A stretch of DNA of 64,000 nt from Yoonia vestfoldensis DSM 16212 (GTDB taxonomy: Bacteria; Pseudomonadota; Alphaproteobacteria; Rhodobacterales; Rhodobacteraceae). The stretch spans positions 248,001-312,000 of the forward strand of contig NZ_KB907973.1 of the NCBI RefSeq assembly GCF_000382265.1, written 5' to 3'. The notes under the pieces are model-generated. The model made no database searches. It saw nothing but the letters and a program-made list of their open reading frames with translations, and had not been told where the DNA came from. Positions 46,949-56,372 of this stretch are shown piece after piece. Position 1 is the stretch's first letter, and the number at the start of each line of letters is the position of its first letter. The position numbers were made by a program, and so were the translations under genes.

Positions 46949-47682
46949 GTTATGCGATACAATGGCTGCGGTCGTTGATCTTCAACGCGCAAATGTATGT
47001 CGCCATGCTGGTCATCGGCATCCTTTACCTGCCTGCCGCGATCTGGTCGCGCGAAGGGGCCATTGCCGCCTGTCACGCCTATTGCCGCTGGGTGCGCTGG
47101 ACATCGGGCTGGATGATCGGGCTGAAAACAGAAATCCGCGGCACGCCGCCCACGGACGAGGTGATGGTCGCGCCCAAGCATCAGTCGTTTCTGGACGTGC
47201 TGATGATTTACGGCGCCATGCCGCGCGGCAAGTTCATCTTCAAGGCGATCCTGAAATATGCCCCGGTGATTGGCCAGTTCGGTCTGCGGATCGGCTGCAT
47301 CCCGGTGGATCGCGGCAAACGCGGGCAGGCGATCAAACAGATGGTGGCCGATGTGCAGGCCGGGCGCGCCATGCCGGGGCAGCTGATCATCTATCCGCAA
47401 GGCACGCGCATCGCGCCGGGGGTCAAGGCGCCTTACAAGATCGGGACAGGCGCGCTTTATCGTGAACTGGGTCAGCCGGTCGTGCCGGTTGCCACCAATG
47501 TGGGCGTGTTCTGGCCAAAACGGGGTGTCTACCGCCACCAAGGCACGGCGGTGTTCGAATTCCTGCCCCGCATCGAACCGGGGCTCGAGATTGCGGATTT
47601 CATGGTGCGGCTGGAGACCGAGATCGAAACCGCCTCTGACAGGCTTGCCGCCGAGGCGGGTTTTCCGCTCCGGTCGGCTTAA
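46945..47682 (+). CDS. plsC: 1-acyl-sn-glycerol-3-phosphate acyltransferase
   Basis: Acylates lysophosphatidic acid to phosphatidic acid at the inner membrane. The 245-residue protein has an N-terminal helix, the catalytic HX4D motif as HQSFLD (about 79-84), the [10 protein letters not shown] block and the [10 protein letters not shown] substrate motif. It is coupled to ftsX by ATGA. The stop TAA shares TTAA with the converging accA. PlsY, which makes its substrate, is also in this window. Confidence 0.93.
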   Translation: MSYAIQWLRSLIFNAQMYVAMLVIGILYLPAAIWSREGAIAACHAYCRWVRWTSGWMIGLKTEIRGTPPTDEVMVAPKHQSFLDVLMIYGAMPRGKFIFKAILKYAPVIGQFGLRIGCIPVDRGKRGQAIKQMVADVQAGRAMPGQLIIYPQGTRIAPGVKAPYKIGTGALYRELGQPVVPVATNVGVFWPKRGVYRHQGTAVFEFLPRIEPGLEIADFMVRLETEIETASDRLAAEAGFPLRSA

Positions 47683-48641
47683 GCGGCGAGCCCCTTGCTG
47701 CCAAGTGCCAGATACTTGCCGCGGCGGTCCTTGCGCAGCTTGTCGCCGGATTTGCCACCGAGTTCCGCCAGCATGGATTTCAGCGCCTCGCCTACGGCTT
47801 TCACGGCCACGGCAGGATCGCGGTGCGCGCCGCCCTTGGGCTCCGCGATGATCCGGTCGCAGACGCCCAACTCGTGCAGGTCCTTGGCGGTCAGGCGCAG
47901 GGCTTCGGCGGATTCGCGCATCTTTTCGGAATCCTTCCACAGGATCGAGGCACAGCCTTCGGGGCTGATCACCGAATACACCGAATGTTCCAGCATCGCG
48001 ACACGGTTCGCTGAGGCAAAGGCGACCGCGCCACCTGATCCGCCCTCACCGATGATGACGCTGATCAGCGGCACCTTGAGCGCCAGACATTTTTCCGTAG
48101 ACCGGGCAATCGCCTCGGACTGGCCGCGTTCTTCGGCACCTTTGCCGGGATAGGCACCGGGGGTATCGACCAACGTGATGACGGGCAGGCCAAACCGGTC
48201 GGCCAGATCCATCAGCCGGATCGCCTTGCGGTATCCTTCGGGGCGGGCCATGCCGAAATTGCGCGCGATGCGCGATTTGGTGTCGTTGCCTTTTTCATGG
48301 CCGATGACCATGACAGGCATATCGTTGAACCGCGCCATGCCGCCCATGACGGAATGGTCGTCGGCGAAATTCCGGTCGCCCGCAAGCGGGGTGAATTCGG
48401 TGAACAAAGCCTCGATATAGTCGATACAATGCGGGCGTTCGGGGTGGCGGGCCACCTGACATTTGCGCCATGGTGACAGGTTGGCATAAAGCGAGGTCAG
48501 CAATTCGCCCGCCTTCTTGTCCAGCGCCGATGCCTCTTTCGATACATCCATTTCGGGATTGTCCCGCGCCATTGCGCGCAATTCCTCGGCCTTGCCTTCA
48601 ATCTCGGCGAGGGGTTTTTCAAAGTCGAGGTATAGTGTCAT
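47679..48641 (-). CDS. accA: Acetyl-CoA carboxylase carboxyltransferase subunit alpha
   Basis: Forms, with AccD, the carboxyltransferase of acetyl-CoA carboxylase for fatty-acid synthesis. The 320-residue protein starts [17 protein letters not shown] and contains [48 protein letters not shown] and [12 protein letters not shown], all family landmarks. ATG at 48641 gives the usual N-terminus. It is transcribed away from mcl1 in the same direction, 66 bp downstream of it. Confidence 0.96.
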   Translation of the reverse strand: MTLYLDFEKPLAEIEGKAEELRAMARDNPEMDVSKEASALDKKAGELLTSLYANLSPWRKCQVARHPERPHCIDYIEALFTEFTPLAGDRNFADDHSVMGGMARFNDMPVMVIGHEKGNDTKSRIARNFGMARPEGYRKAIRLMDLADRFGLPVITLVDTPGAYPGKGAEERGQSEAIARSTEKCLALKVPLISVIIGEGGSGGAVAFASANRVAMLEHSVYSVISPEGCASILWKDSEKMRESAEALRLTAKDLHELGVCDRIIAEPKGGAHRDPAVAVKAVGEALKSMLAELGGKSGDKLRKDRRGKYLALGSKGLAA

Positions 48642-48707
48642 GGGTGCGTGCCCTGTTGCGGATGTCCGACTTATATGGCGCAACCGGGGACCGATGGCAA
48701 CGGCGCG

Positions 48708-49664
48708 TCAGCTCGCGATCATCTCGGACTGGCGCACGATCACTTCGGCTTGCTTGATCGAGGCGATGTCGACCAGACGCCCGTTGTAGACGGTCGCACC
48801 TTCGCCACGGGCCTTGGCCTGTTCCATGGCCGCAAGGATCTCGCGCGCTTCGGCCACGGCGGCCTCGGACGGGGTGAACACCTCGTTGGCGAGGGCGATC
48901 TGCTTGGGGTGGATCGCCCATTTGCCGACCATGCCCAATGTGGCCGACCGGCGCGCCTGCGCGCGATAGCCTTCGTCATCGCTGAAATCGCCAAACGGGC
49001 CATCCACAGGCAGCACGCCATGCGTCCGGCAGGCCGCGACAATCGCGGTCTGCGCCCAGTGCCACGGGTCGGAATAATGCCGCGTGTCACCGTGCAGCAT
49101 GTAATAGTTGTCCTGCGTCCCGCCGATACCTGTGGTCTGCATCCCCATAGAGGCCGCGAAATCCGCAGCCCCCAGCGACATCGCCGCCATGCGCGGAGAG
49201 CTGGCTGCGATTTCCTCGACATGGGCGATACCGGCAGCCGATTCGATGATGACCTCGAAACTGATCGGCTTGGTCCGGCCCTTGGCGCGTTCGATCGCGG
49301 TGACCAGTGCATCCACGGCATAAACATCCGCCGCACAGCCCACCTTGGGGATCATGATCTGGTCCAGCCTGTCGCCCGCCTGTTCCAGCACATCCACGAC
49401 ATCGCGGTACCAATAGGGCGTGTCCAACCCGTTGATCCGCACGCTCAGCGTCTTGGTGCCCCAATCGACGGTATTGATCGCGTCGATCACATTGTCCCGC
49501 GCGCTGTCCTTGTCCGACGGTGCGACGCTGTCTTCCAGATCGAGATTGATCACATCCGCGGCGCTTGCCGCCATTTTCGCGAACAGCTTGGTGTTCGATC
49601 CCGGGCCGAACAACTGGCAACGGTTCGGACGGGCAGGGGGGGCAGGCTGCAGGCGGAATGACAT
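48708..49664 (-). CDS. mcl1: L-malyl-CoA/beta-methylmalyl-CoA lyase Mcl1
   Basis: A 318-residue CitE-like lyase, the same length as Rhodobacter sphaeroides Mcl1 and with what I recall as nearly the same sequence (SFRLQPAPPARPNRCQLFGP, QIMIPKVGCAADVYAVDAL, GMVGKWAIHPKQ). It cleaves beta-methylmalyl-CoA to glyoxylate and propionyl-CoA and forms or splits malyl-CoA, in the ethylmalonyl-CoA pathway of acetate assimilation. Expression is probably regulated by carbon source: its promoter carries paired TTGCGCAA palindromes flanking a consensus -10. Confidence 0.94.
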   Translation of the reverse strand: MSFRLQPAPPARPNRCQLFGPGSNTKLFAKMAASAADVINLDLEDSVAPSDKDSARDNVIDAINTVDWGTKTLSVRINGLDTPYWYRDVVDVLEQAGDRLDQIMIPKVGCAADVYAVDALVTAIERAKGRTKPISFEVIIESAAGIAHVEEIAASSPRMAAMSLGAADFAASMGMQTTGIGGTQDNYYMLHGDTRHYSDPWHWAQTAIVAACRTHGVLPVDGPFGDFSDDEGYRAQARRSATLGMVGKWAIHPKQIALANEVFTPSEAAVAEAREILAAMEQAKARGEGATVYNGRLVDIASIKQAEVIVRQSEMIAS

Positions 49665-49685
49665 GGCGATCCTTCGGGTAGCAAA

Positions 49686-49730
49686 ATTGCGCAACGGGTT
49701 TCCCATTGGGTATTATATTGCGCAACGGGT
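49686..49730 (-). promoter_or_regulatory. mcl1 promoter with two direct-repeat operators
   Basis: ATTGCGCAACGGGT occurs twice, at 49686-49699 and 49717-49730, 31 bp apart (about three helical turns). Each contains the palindrome TTGCGCAA. Between them on the minus strand is a perfect -10, TATAAT (49712-49717), with no good -35. The right copy covers the spacer region and the left copy lies just after the expected start point, so a regulator bound at both would control mcl1 directly. Confidence 0.6.
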
Positions 49731-49743
49731 CACAAGAGGCGTT

Positions 49744-49767
49744 TGCAACCGCAGCATTGCGGTTGCA
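49744..49767. terminator. Perfect 10-bp hairpin between aminotransferase gene and mcl1
   Basis: TGCAACCGCA (49744-49753) and TGCGGTTGCA (49758-49767) form a perfect 10-bp stem with a four-base loop. It lies 20 bp after the aminotransferase stop and upstream of the mcl1 promoter. As no T-run follows on the minus strand, it may be a Rho-dependent or RNA-stabilising hairpin rather than a classic terminator. Confidence 0.5.
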
Positions 49768-49786
49768 CAGCTGTCGGCAATCAGGC

Positions 49787-50971
49787 TCAGACGCCTGCGG
49801 TCACAATCGCCTGCGCCAGTACCGGCACGCTTTGCGCGTTCAGGCCCGCGACGTTGAACCGGCTGTCACCCACCATGTAGATGCCCTTGTCCGCGCGCAT
49901 CGCCGCAACCTGTTCCGGTGTCGCCCCGAGGCGGCTGAACATCCCGCGATGATGGGCAAGGAAATCGAAACGGTCGGTGTTCGTCAGGCGCTTCAATTCA
50001 TCGGCCAGTTGCTGGCGCAGGCCCAGCATCGACAGGCGGGTTTCTTCCAGTTCCGCCTCCCATTCGGCGCGCAAGGCCGGGTCGGTCAGGATCGTGGTGA
50101 CGACCCGTGCGCCATGATCGGGCGGAAAGGAATAGTTCTGCCGGTTCAGAAAGGCGAGGTTCTGTTGCGCCAGCGCCTGCTGGTCGGCATCCTTGGCAAT
50201 GGCCATCAGCGCGCCGGTGCGTTCGCGGTAGATGCCAAAGTTCTTGGAACAGCTGGCGGCGATCAGGCAATTGTCGAACGCACCCGCGATCTGGCGCGTG
50301 ATCTGGGCATCCGCCTCCAGCCCGTCGCCAAAGCCCTGATAGGCGATATCGACGAACGGCACGGCGCCACGGTCCTGCATCAGGGCGATGACCTGCGCCA
50401 TCTGCTCTGCCGTCAGGTTCGCGCCTGTCGGATTGTGGCAGCAGCCGTGCAGCAGCACGACATCGCCTGCCTTGAGCGCGCCCAGATCGGCCATCATCCC
50501 GTCGAAATCCACGCCGCGCGTCGCATTGTCGAAATAGCGGTATTCGGCCATCTTCATACCAAGATACTTGATGATCGACGGATGGTTCGGCCATGTCGGG
50601 TTCGACAGCCAGACCGTGGCATCCGGCGCCGCCATGCGGATCAGTTCCAGCGCCTGCCGGATCGCGCCCGTGCCACCGGGTGTCGCCACACAGGCCACGC
50701 GGTCAGCCGCGACACTGTCGCCCAGCACCAGATCGCGGATCGCCGCACCAAAGGCCGGATCACCGGCCAGACCTGTATAGGCCTTGGTCGTCTGATCCGC
50801 CAAGATCCGGCGCTCGGCCTCTTTCACCGCACGCATGACCGGCGTGTTGCCGGTTGCGTCCTTGTAGACGCCGACGCCAAGGTCGATCTTGTCGCTGCGC
50901 GGATCGGCCCGGTATTCGGCCATCAGCATCAGGATCTTGTCGGCGGGTTGCGGGTGCAGATTGTGCAGCAT
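49787..50971 (-). CDS. Aromatic/aspartate aminotransferase, class I
   Basis: A 394-residue pyridoxal-phosphate aminotransferase of the AspC/TyrB subgroup. Landmarks are LGVGVYKDATGNTPVM (31-46), HGCCHNPTGANLT (175-187), the cofactor Lys243 in SCSKNFGIYRERTG and the C-terminal YMVGDSRFNVAGL with the substrate-binding Arg. It transfers amino groups between aspartate or aromatic amino acids and 2-oxoglutarate. ATG at 50971 overlaps the sseA stop by one base (TGATG). Confidence 0.92.
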   Translation of the reverse strand: MLHNLHPQPADKILMLMAEYRADPRSDKIDLGVGVYKDATGNTPVMRAVKEAERRILADQTTKAYTGLAGDPAFGAAIRDLVLGDSVAADRVACVATPGGTGAIRQALELIRMAAPDATVWLSNPTWPNHPSIIKYLGMKMAEYRYFDNATRGVDFDGMMADLGALKAGDVVLLHGCCHNPTGANLTAEQMAQVIALMQDRGAVPFVDIAYQGFGDGLEADAQITRQIAGAFDNCLIAASCSKNFGIYRERTGALMAIAKDADQQALAQQNLAFLNRQNYSFPPDHGARVVTTILTDPALRAEWEAELEETRLSMLGLRQQLADELKRLTNTDRFDFLAHHRGMFSRLGATPEQVAAMRADKGIYMVGDSRFNVAGLNAQSVPVLAQAIVTAGV

Positions 50972-51837
50972 CAGGCGGCTCCGGTTGCAAGTGGAAGATC
51001 GGCATACATGCCCCATTCGGACCAGGAGCCGTCGTAAAGTGAGTGATCGGTCTTGCCGATCCGTTCAAGGGCCAATGACACCACAGCCGCCGTGACCCCC
51101 GACCCGCAGGTCGTGATCGCGGGCTTGTCCAGATCGACGCCCGCATCGGTGAAAACGGCGCGCAGTGCAGCGGGCAGTTTCATGGTGCCATCGGCGTTCA
51201 GCAGGTCCTGATAAAAGACGTTGCGCGATCCAGGAATATGGCCGGACCGCATGCCGGGGCGGGGCTCCGGCGTCTCGCCGCGGAACCGTCCGGGCGCGCG
51301 CGCATCGATGATCGTGTGATCCCCGAGCTTGGCCGCACGTGCGACATCGGTCACATCGCGCACCATCTGCGCACGGCGCTGCACGGTCATGTGGCGGTCG
51401 CGGATCACGGGTGCGGCAGTGGTGACAGGCTTGCCCTCGGCCACCCATTTGGGCAAGCCGCCATCCAGCACGGCGACGGCATCATGCCCCATCAGCCGGA
51501 ACATCCACCAGACGCGCGCGGCCGAAAACAGCCCCGCCCCGTCATAGACCACAACCTGATGACCATCACCCACACCCATCGCGCGCATCCGCGACATGAA
51601 TTTTTCTACGGGGGGTGCCATATGCGGCAATTCCGACCGCAGATCGCTGATCTCGTCGATGTCGAAAAAGCGCGCGCCGGGGATATGACCGGCCTGATAT
51701 TCCGCCAGACCCGACCGTCCGGCGTCCGGCAGATACCAACTTGCATCCAGTAGTCGCAGATCGGGGTCTTTGAGATGGTCCAGCAGCCAATCGGTGCTGA
51801 CCAGCGTTCTGGTGTCATCCGGCGCGGGTTTGGTCAT
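50971..51837 (-). CDS. sseA: 3-mercaptopyruvate sulfurtransferase
   Basis: Two-rhodanese-domain enzyme of 288 residues. The C-terminal active site loop is TTCGSGVTA with Cys244; the CGSGVT sequence distinguishes mercaptopyruvate from thiosulfate sulfurtransferases. GHIPGARFFDID and GHIPGSRNVFYQD mark the two domains. ATG at 51837 has AAAGGG upstream. Coupling to an aminotransferase gene is sensible because cysteine transamination yields mercaptopyruvate. Confidence 0.92.
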   Translation of the reverse strand: MTKPAPDDTRTLVSTDWLLDHLKDPDLRLLDASWYLPDAGRSGLAEYQAGHIPGARFFDIDEISDLRSELPHMAPPVEKFMSRMRAMGVGDGHQVVVYDGAGLFSAARVWWMFRLMGHDAVAVLDGGLPKWVAEGKPVTTAAPVIRDRHMTVQRRAQMVRDVTDVARAAKLGDHTIIDARAPGRFRGETPEPRPGMRSGHIPGSRNVFYQDLLNADGTMKLPAALRAVFTDAGVDLDKPAITTCGSGVTAAVVSLALERIGKTDHSLYDGSWSEWGMYADLPLATGAA

Positions 51838-51923
51838 GACATTGCCCTTTGATCGCATGGATGCGTGACTATCGCGCAACCCGCATGGAAACAAGGGATC
51901 ACCGCCCGCCCCGGCCCTGGCAC

Positions 51924-51955
51924 CTTCTTTTTTCCGAAAATACTCCGGGGTGAGG
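51924..51955 (-). repeat. Dispersed intergenic element, copy C
   Basis: Reading on the minus strand it starts CCTCACCCCGGAGTATTTTC and ends AAAAGAAG. It is the most divergent of five copies and shares the AAGAAG end with copy A. It lies between smpB and sseA, tandem minus-strand genes, next to two small hairpins. Confidence 0.6.
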
Positions 51956-51989
51956 GCCGGACCTGTCCGGGCCGAGGGGCAGCGCCCCT
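51954..51989 (-). terminator. Tandem hairpins at the smpB 3' end
   Basis: AGGGGC and GCCCCT (51975-51989) form a six-base stem with a three-base loop touching the smpB stop, and GGCCGGAC with GTCCGGGCC (51955-51973) forms a second stem. On the minus strand they follow smpB immediately, so they could end or protect its transcript; an AT-rich stretch only comes later, in repeat copy C. Confidence 0.45.
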
Positions 51990-52462
51990 TAGTCCCCGTG
52001 CCGCAAAAGCCGCTGCTTCTGGCGGCCCCAGTCACGGGCGGCTTCGGTCGCGCGTTTGTCGTGGTTCTTCTTGCCCTTGGCCGTCGCGATCTTCAGCTTT
52101 ACCAAGCCGCGGTCGTTGAAATACATGACCAGCGGCACCAGCGTCATGCCTTCGCGCTTGGTCGCGTTCCAGAGCCGCGATAATTCCTTGCGGCTGACCA
52201 GCAGCTTGCGCTTGCGGCGTTCCTCATGGCTGAACATCGCGCGTTCGTAGGGCGCGATATAGGCATTGGTCAGCCACAATTCGCCATTGTCGACCGAGGC
52301 ATAGCTGTCAGCGATATTCGACTGGCCGACGCGCAGGGATTTCACCTCGGACCCGGTCAGGATGATCCCGACCTCGATGTCATCCTCGATGGCAAAGTCA
52401 TACCGCGCGCGCCGGTTCTCGGCGACGACCTTGTAATTCGTCTTTTCATTCTTCTTGGCCAT
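51989..52462 (-). CDS. smpB: SsrA-binding protein SmpB
   Basis: Binds tmRNA and guides it to stalled ribosomes. The 157-residue protein has [15 protein letters not shown] at the N-terminus, the [15 protein letters not shown] core, ERRKRKLL and a basic C-terminal tail ([26 protein letters not shown]) that enters the ribosome. ATG at 52462 gives standard length. It follows dapA on the same strand with a 23-bp gap. No tmRNA gene is visible in the window. Confidence 0.95.
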   Translation of the reverse strand: MAKKNEKTNYKVVAENRRARYDFAIEDDIEVGIILTGSEVKSLRVGQSNIADSYASVDNGELWLTNAYIAPYERAMFSHEERRKRKLLVSRKELSRLWNATKREGMTLVPLVMYFNDRGLVKLKIATAKGKKNHDKRATEAARDWGRQKQRLLRHGD

Positions 52463-52485
52463 CGGTCCCAGATAGGCGCTTGGCC

Positions 52486-53358
52486 TCAGGTCAGCAAGCC
52501 CGCATGGACCATCGCTGCGCGCATCTTGGCCTTGGTGGCATCGGTCAGCGGGATGAGAGGGCTGCGCACCTCGTCCGAACACAGCCCCAGCAGTGACATG
52601 CCGTATTTCGCCCCTGCGACCCCCGGTTCGGTAAAGATCGCCTCGTGCAGCGGCATCAAACGGTCAAGTTGCGTCAGGGCCTTGGCATAATCGCCCGCCA
52701 AGGTGCTTTCCTGAAATGCGGCGCAAAGCGCCGGGGCGACGTTGGCCGTGACCGAAATGCAGCCCACCCCGCCATGCGCGTTAAAGCCGAGCGCGGTCGC
52801 ATCCTCGCCAGACAATTGCACGAAATCTGTGCCACAGCGCATGCGCTGCTTGGGGACGCGCGCCAGATCGCCGGTGGCGTCCTTGACCCCGATGATCATC
52901 GGATGCTGCGCCAGCGCGCCCATCGTGTCGGGGGTCATATCGACGACCGACCGGCCGGGGATGTTGTAGATGATGATCGGCAGGCCGCAATCGGCGGCGG
53001 CGGTGAAATGCGCGATCAATCCGGCTTGGGTCGGCTTGTTGTAATAGGGTGTCACGACAAGGGCGGCATCGGCACCGGCGTTTTTCGCGGCTTCGACCAG
53101 ACGCACGGTTTCGATCGTGTTGTTCGATCCGGCACCGGCGATCACGGGGATACGGCCTGCGGCCTCCTGCACCACAATTTCCACGACCATGTCGTGTTCT
53201 TCATGGGTCAACGTCGGGCTTTCGCCGGTGGTGCCGACGGGAACCAGCCCATGGCTGCCCTGTTCCACATGCCAGTTCACCAGCTTTTTCAGCGTCGCGA
53301 CATCCACCTGCCCGTTTGCGAACGGTGTGACGAGTGCGGGGATGGAGCCCTTGAACAT
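52486..53358 (-). CDS. dapA: 4-hydroxy-tetrahydrodipicolinate synthase
   Basis: Condenses pyruvate and aspartate semialdehyde at the start of the lysine branch. The 290-residue TIM-barrel protein has [14 protein letters not shown] (42-55), YNIPGRSV with Tyr131, and the Schiff-base Lys159 in [13 protein letters not shown]. Its pathway partner lysA is 11 kb away in the window. It diverges from the lytic transglycosylase gene over 147 bp. Confidence 0.95.
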   Translation of the reverse strand: MFKGSIPALVTPFANGQVDVATLKKLVNWHVEQGSHGLVPVGTTGESPTLTHEEHDMVVEIVVQEAAGRIPVIAGAGSNNTIETVRLVEAAKNAGADAALVVTPYYNKPTQAGLIAHFTAAADCGLPIIIYNIPGRSVVDMTPDTMGALAQHPMIIGVKDATGDLARVPKQRMRCGTDFVQLSGEDATALGFNAHGGVGCISVTANVAPALCAAFQESTLAGDYAKALTQLDRLMPLHEAIFTEPGVAGAKYGMSLLGLCSDEVRSPLIPLTDATKAKMRAAMVHAGLLT

Positions 53359-53447
53359 GCGACGTTTCCTTGTGTGCGGGACGATTCCCGTCTTGGCGAA
53401 ATCGCGCGGACCCTAGACGCCTTTGCGGCGGATGCCAAGTTTGTCAG

Positions 53448-53475
53448 TTGCCTTGGCGCACGGCTGCTTTACCCT
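53448..53475 (+). promoter_or_regulatory. Candidate promoter of the lytic transglycosylase gene
   Basis: TTGCCT (53448-53453) and TACCCT (53470-53475) are separated by 16 bp and lie 31 bp before the start codon. The match to a housekeeping promoter is moderate, so this is tentative. Confidence 0.28.
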
Positions 53476-53505
53476 GCACCAAAACAAGCAAGAGCGGTGA
53501 TCCTG

Positions 53506-55467
53506 ATGCGTCTTACGGCCCTGTGCCTTCTGTCTTTCGTCGTGGCCACGCCGGTCGCGGCGCAGCGAGTCGATCAGACCGCTGTCGCGGCGGTTGTCGC
53601 TGCGGGCGATGGTTGGGACGTGGCATATCAGATCGCCGCAGATGCCGATCCGGTCGCGCGCGACGTGCTGACATGGCTGCGCCTGCGCGCGGGCGAGGCT
53701 GAATTCGCCGACTACCTGTCCTTTGTCGCCGCCCGCCCCGACTGGCCGGGCCTGACCCAATTGCGCCGCGCCGCCGAGGCGGTGATCCCCCCTGATGCCG
53801 ACCCGCAGACCGTCATCGCATGGTTCGACGCGGCCCCCCCCGCAACTGGCGCCGGTGTCGTCCGGCTTGTCGAGGCCCTGACCGCCGCAGGGCAGGCCGA
53901 GGCGGCCGAGACCGCCTTGCGCGCCGCTTGGCTGACGCTGGGGCTGGACGAAGAGGGCCATGCCATCGTGATGGCCAGTTTCGCGGACAGGCTTGCCCCT
54001 TGGCACGCCGCCCGCGCGGATGCCCTGCTCTGGCGCGGGCGCACCAGCGATGCCGCGCGCCTTTTGCCAGTGCTGCCCGAGGATCAGCGCGCCCTGACCG
54101 CCGCGCGCATCGGCTATGCCAATGGCACCGACAACATGCTGCCTTTGTTCAATGCCGTGCCAGCGGCGCTGCGTGACAATCCCGGCCTGATTTATGCCCG
54201 CTATAGCTGGCTGGCCGCGCGCGGCGACTGGACCGACGCGACCGAGGTGCTGCGCGCGCAATCGACCAACGCTGCTGCCTTGCAGGAACCCTTCCGCTGG
54301 TCAGGCTACCGGCAGGTGCTGGCGCGCTGGCACATGCGCGAAGGCCGCGCCGATCTGGCCTATGAATTGGCTGCCACCCATTTCCTGACCGAAGGCGAGG
54401 CTTTTGCCGATCTCGAATGGCTCGCAGGCTATATATCGTTGATCTATCAGGGCAATCCGGTGCAGGCGCTTGCGCATTTCGAGACGGCGGCGGCACGTGT
54501 GTCCGGCCCCATATCAATGGCGCGGATGAACTACTGGATCGGGCGCGCGCAGGATGTGAAGGGCAACACTGACCTTGCCCTTGTCGCCTATGCGCGCGCG
54601 GCAGCGCATCAGACGACGTTCTATGGCCTGCTTGCCTCGGAACGGATCGACCGGCCGCTGGATGCGGCCTTGGTCGGGGCGGATGTCGCGTGGCAGGGTG
54701 CGCCCGTGTTCGAGGATGACCTGACCCGCGCCGCGCTGATCCTGCTGGAAGGGGGCGAACGCGGGGCTGCCGTCACGTTCTTTGCCGCGCTTGGCGAACG
54801 GCTGGAACCTGACGCCTTGCGCGCGCTGGGGGCCTATCTGTCCGCGATCGACGAGGATTACTATACCTTGCTGCTGGGCAAGACCGCCGTGACGCGTGGC
54901 GAAGTCCTGCCCGAAATCTATTATCCCGTGCATGATCTGGCGCAAATGGACCTGCCGGTCGATCCGGCGCTTGCCCTGTCGATTGCGCGGCGCGAAAGCG
55001 AATTCAACATCGGGATTGGCAGCCCCGTCGGTGCGCTGGGCCTGATGCAGGTCATGCCCGCGACCGCGGAAGAGGTCGCAGGCTGGCTGAGCCTGCCCTA
55101 TTCCCGCGCGCGGCTGACCAGCGACTGGCAGTATAATGCGACGCTGGGCGCGGCCTATCTGGCCTATCTGCAGGACGAATTCGGCCCCAGCCCCGTGATG
55201 ATCGCCGCAGGCTATAACGCGGGCCCCAGCCGTCCGCAGGCCTGGATGCGCGAACGCGGTGATCCGCGTCTGCGGCAGATGGATGTGGTCGACTGGATCG
55301 AACATATCCCCTTTGTCGAGACCCGCAATTACGTGCAGCGCGTCACCGAAAGCCTGCCGGTCTATCAGGCGCGGCTGAGCGGGCAAGCGGGGCCGGTGCA
55401 GTTTATGGCGCTGTTGATCGGGCAGAAACCGATCTTGCGCCCTGTGGCACGGCCCGTGCGGGATTAA
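53506..55467 (+). CDS. slt: Soluble lytic murein transglycosylase
   Basis: A 653-residue periplasmic enzyme that cleaves peptidoglycan to 1,6-anhydro products. A signal peptide (about 1-20, ending PVAAQ) is followed by a long superhelical region of repeats (about 30-440) and a C-terminal SLT domain with the catalytic Glu in IARRESEFNIGIGSPVGALGLMQVMPATAEEVA (about 492-525) and AAGYNAGPSRPQAWM. The ATG at 53506 fits the signal peptide; a GTG three codons upstream is possible. The TAA stop is followed by repeat copy D. Confidence 0.93.
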   Translation: MRLTALCLLSFVVATPVAAQRVDQTAVAAVVAAGDGWDVAYQIAADADPVARDVLTWLRLRAGEAEFADYLSFVAARPDWPGLTQLRRAAEAVIPPDADPQTVIAWFDAAPPATGAGVVRLVEALTAAGQAEAAETALRAAWLTLGLDEEGHAIVMASFADRLAPWHAARADALLWRGRTSDAARLLPVLPEDQRALTAARIGYANGTDNMLPLFNAVPAALRDNPGLIYARYSWLAARGDWTDATEVLRAQSTNAAALQEPFRWSGYRQVLARWHMREGRADLAYELAATHFLTEGEAFADLEWLAGYISLIYQGNPVQALAHFETAAARVSGPISMARMNYWIGRAQDVKGNTDLALVAYARAAAHQTTFYGLLASERIDRPLDAALVGADVAWQGAPVFEDDLTRAALILLEGGERGAAVTFFAALGERLEPDALRALGAYLSAIDEDYYTLLLGKTAVTRGEVLPEIYYPVHDLAQMDLPVDPALALSIARRESEFNIGIGSPVGALGLMQVMPATAEEVAGWLSLPYSRARLTSDWQYNATLGAAYLAYLQDEFGPSPVMIAAGYNAGPSRPQAWMRERGDPRLRQMDVVDWIEHIPFVETRNYVQRVTESLPVYQARLSGQAGPVQFMALLIGQKPILRPVARPVRD

Positions 55468-55477
55468 AAACTTTTAT

Positions 55478-55510
55478 GCCTCCGGCGGGGATATTTTTAC
55501 TCGGAAGATG
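55478..55510 (+). repeat. Dispersed intergenic element, copy D
   Basis: GCCTCCGGCGGGGATATTT then TTA then CTCGGAAGATG, 33 bp, lying between converging genes. It contains the stop codon and last codons of the DMT transporter gene. Together with the nine bases before it (AACTTTTAT) it is repeated in inverted orientation as copy E 2.6 kb away. Confidence 0.8.
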
Positions 55511-56372
55511 AGGCTTTCTGGCGGGCGCGCCACAAGGTGAAGAGCCCGGCACCCACGACGATGGCGGCACCGATGGCGACATTGGGGCGGATCGTCTCGC
55601 CCATCAGCCCGACGCCGATGATGCTGGCGAAGACCAGTTGCAGATAGGCGAAGGGTTGCACGGCGCTTGCTTCGGCGACTTCATAGACCTTGATCAGCAG
55701 CCAGTGCGCGGCAGCCCCCGTGATGCACAGCGTGATCATCCAGCGCCAGTCGGAGGCTGACATCGGCTCCCAGAACCAGACGCCGACTACGGTCATCACC
55801 ACCGCCCCCGACGTGCCGGTCCAGAAGAACGAGGTTGTCGTATTGTCGAGCCGCGCCGCATAGCGCGTCAAAAGCCCGTAAAGCGCGAACATGAAGGCCG
55901 AAGCCAGCGGGATCGCGGCGGCGGGCGAAAACACCGCAAAGCCCGGTTGCAAGATCACCAGCACGCCCACAAAGCCGATCCCGATCGCGACCCAGCGTCG
56001 CCAGCCCACGCTTTCGCCCAGAACAGGGCCGGACAGCGCCGCGATCAGCAGCGGATAGCAGGCAAAGATCGCATGGCTTTCCACCAGCCCCAGATAGACG
56101 AAGGCCGTGACCATGACGCAGATCTCCAGCGCAAGCAGCGTGCCGCGCGCGATCTGTAAAAGCGGCTGTTTGGTGCGCGCCGCAGCGCGGATCGACCCCG
56201 ATTGCCGCCGTGCGATGGCGATGACGAAAGCGGCAAAGAACCAGTAGCGGATCATCACGATCATGATGACGTTGTTGTTGGCCGCCAGATGCTGCGAAAT
56301 CCCGTCCTGTATCGCAAAGATGAAAGTCGTGAGGATCATCAGCATGATCCCGAGCCTAGTATTCGTCTGCAT
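55497..56372 (-). CDS. EamA/DMT family transporter
   Basis: A 291-residue inner-membrane protein with ten predicted helices in two EamA repeats (ALEICVMVTAFVYLGLVESHAIFACYPLLIAALSGPVLGE and AVQPFAYLQLVFASIIGVGLMGETI carry the conserved helix ends). Substrates of this family are mostly small metabolites and cannot be predicted. The start lies inside the 3' end of mnmD (17-base overlap), so it is co-transcribed with that tRNA-modification gene. Its last codons are supplied by repeat copy D. Confidence 0.9.
   Translation of the reverse strand: MQTNTRLGIMLMILTTFIFAIQDGISQHLAANNNVIMIVMIRYWFFAAFVIAIARRQSGSIRAAARTKQPLLQIARGTLLALEICVMVTAFVYLGLVESHAIFACYPLLIAALSGPVLGESVGWRRWVAIGIGFVGVLVILQPGFAVFSPAAAIPLASAFMFALYGLLTRYAARLDNTTTSFFWTGTSGAVVMTVVGVWFWEPMSASDWRWMITLCITGAAAHWLLIKVYEVAEASAVQPFAYLQLVFASIIGVGLMGETIRPNVAIGAAIVVGAGLFTLWRARQKASSSE

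Noticed and set aside
49664-49787. Hairpin and repeats between mcl1 and the aminotransferase gene as a small RNA or tRNA
   Set aside because: The stem is a single 10-bp hairpin and the repeats form a promoter layout; there is no cloverleaf or T-run ending.
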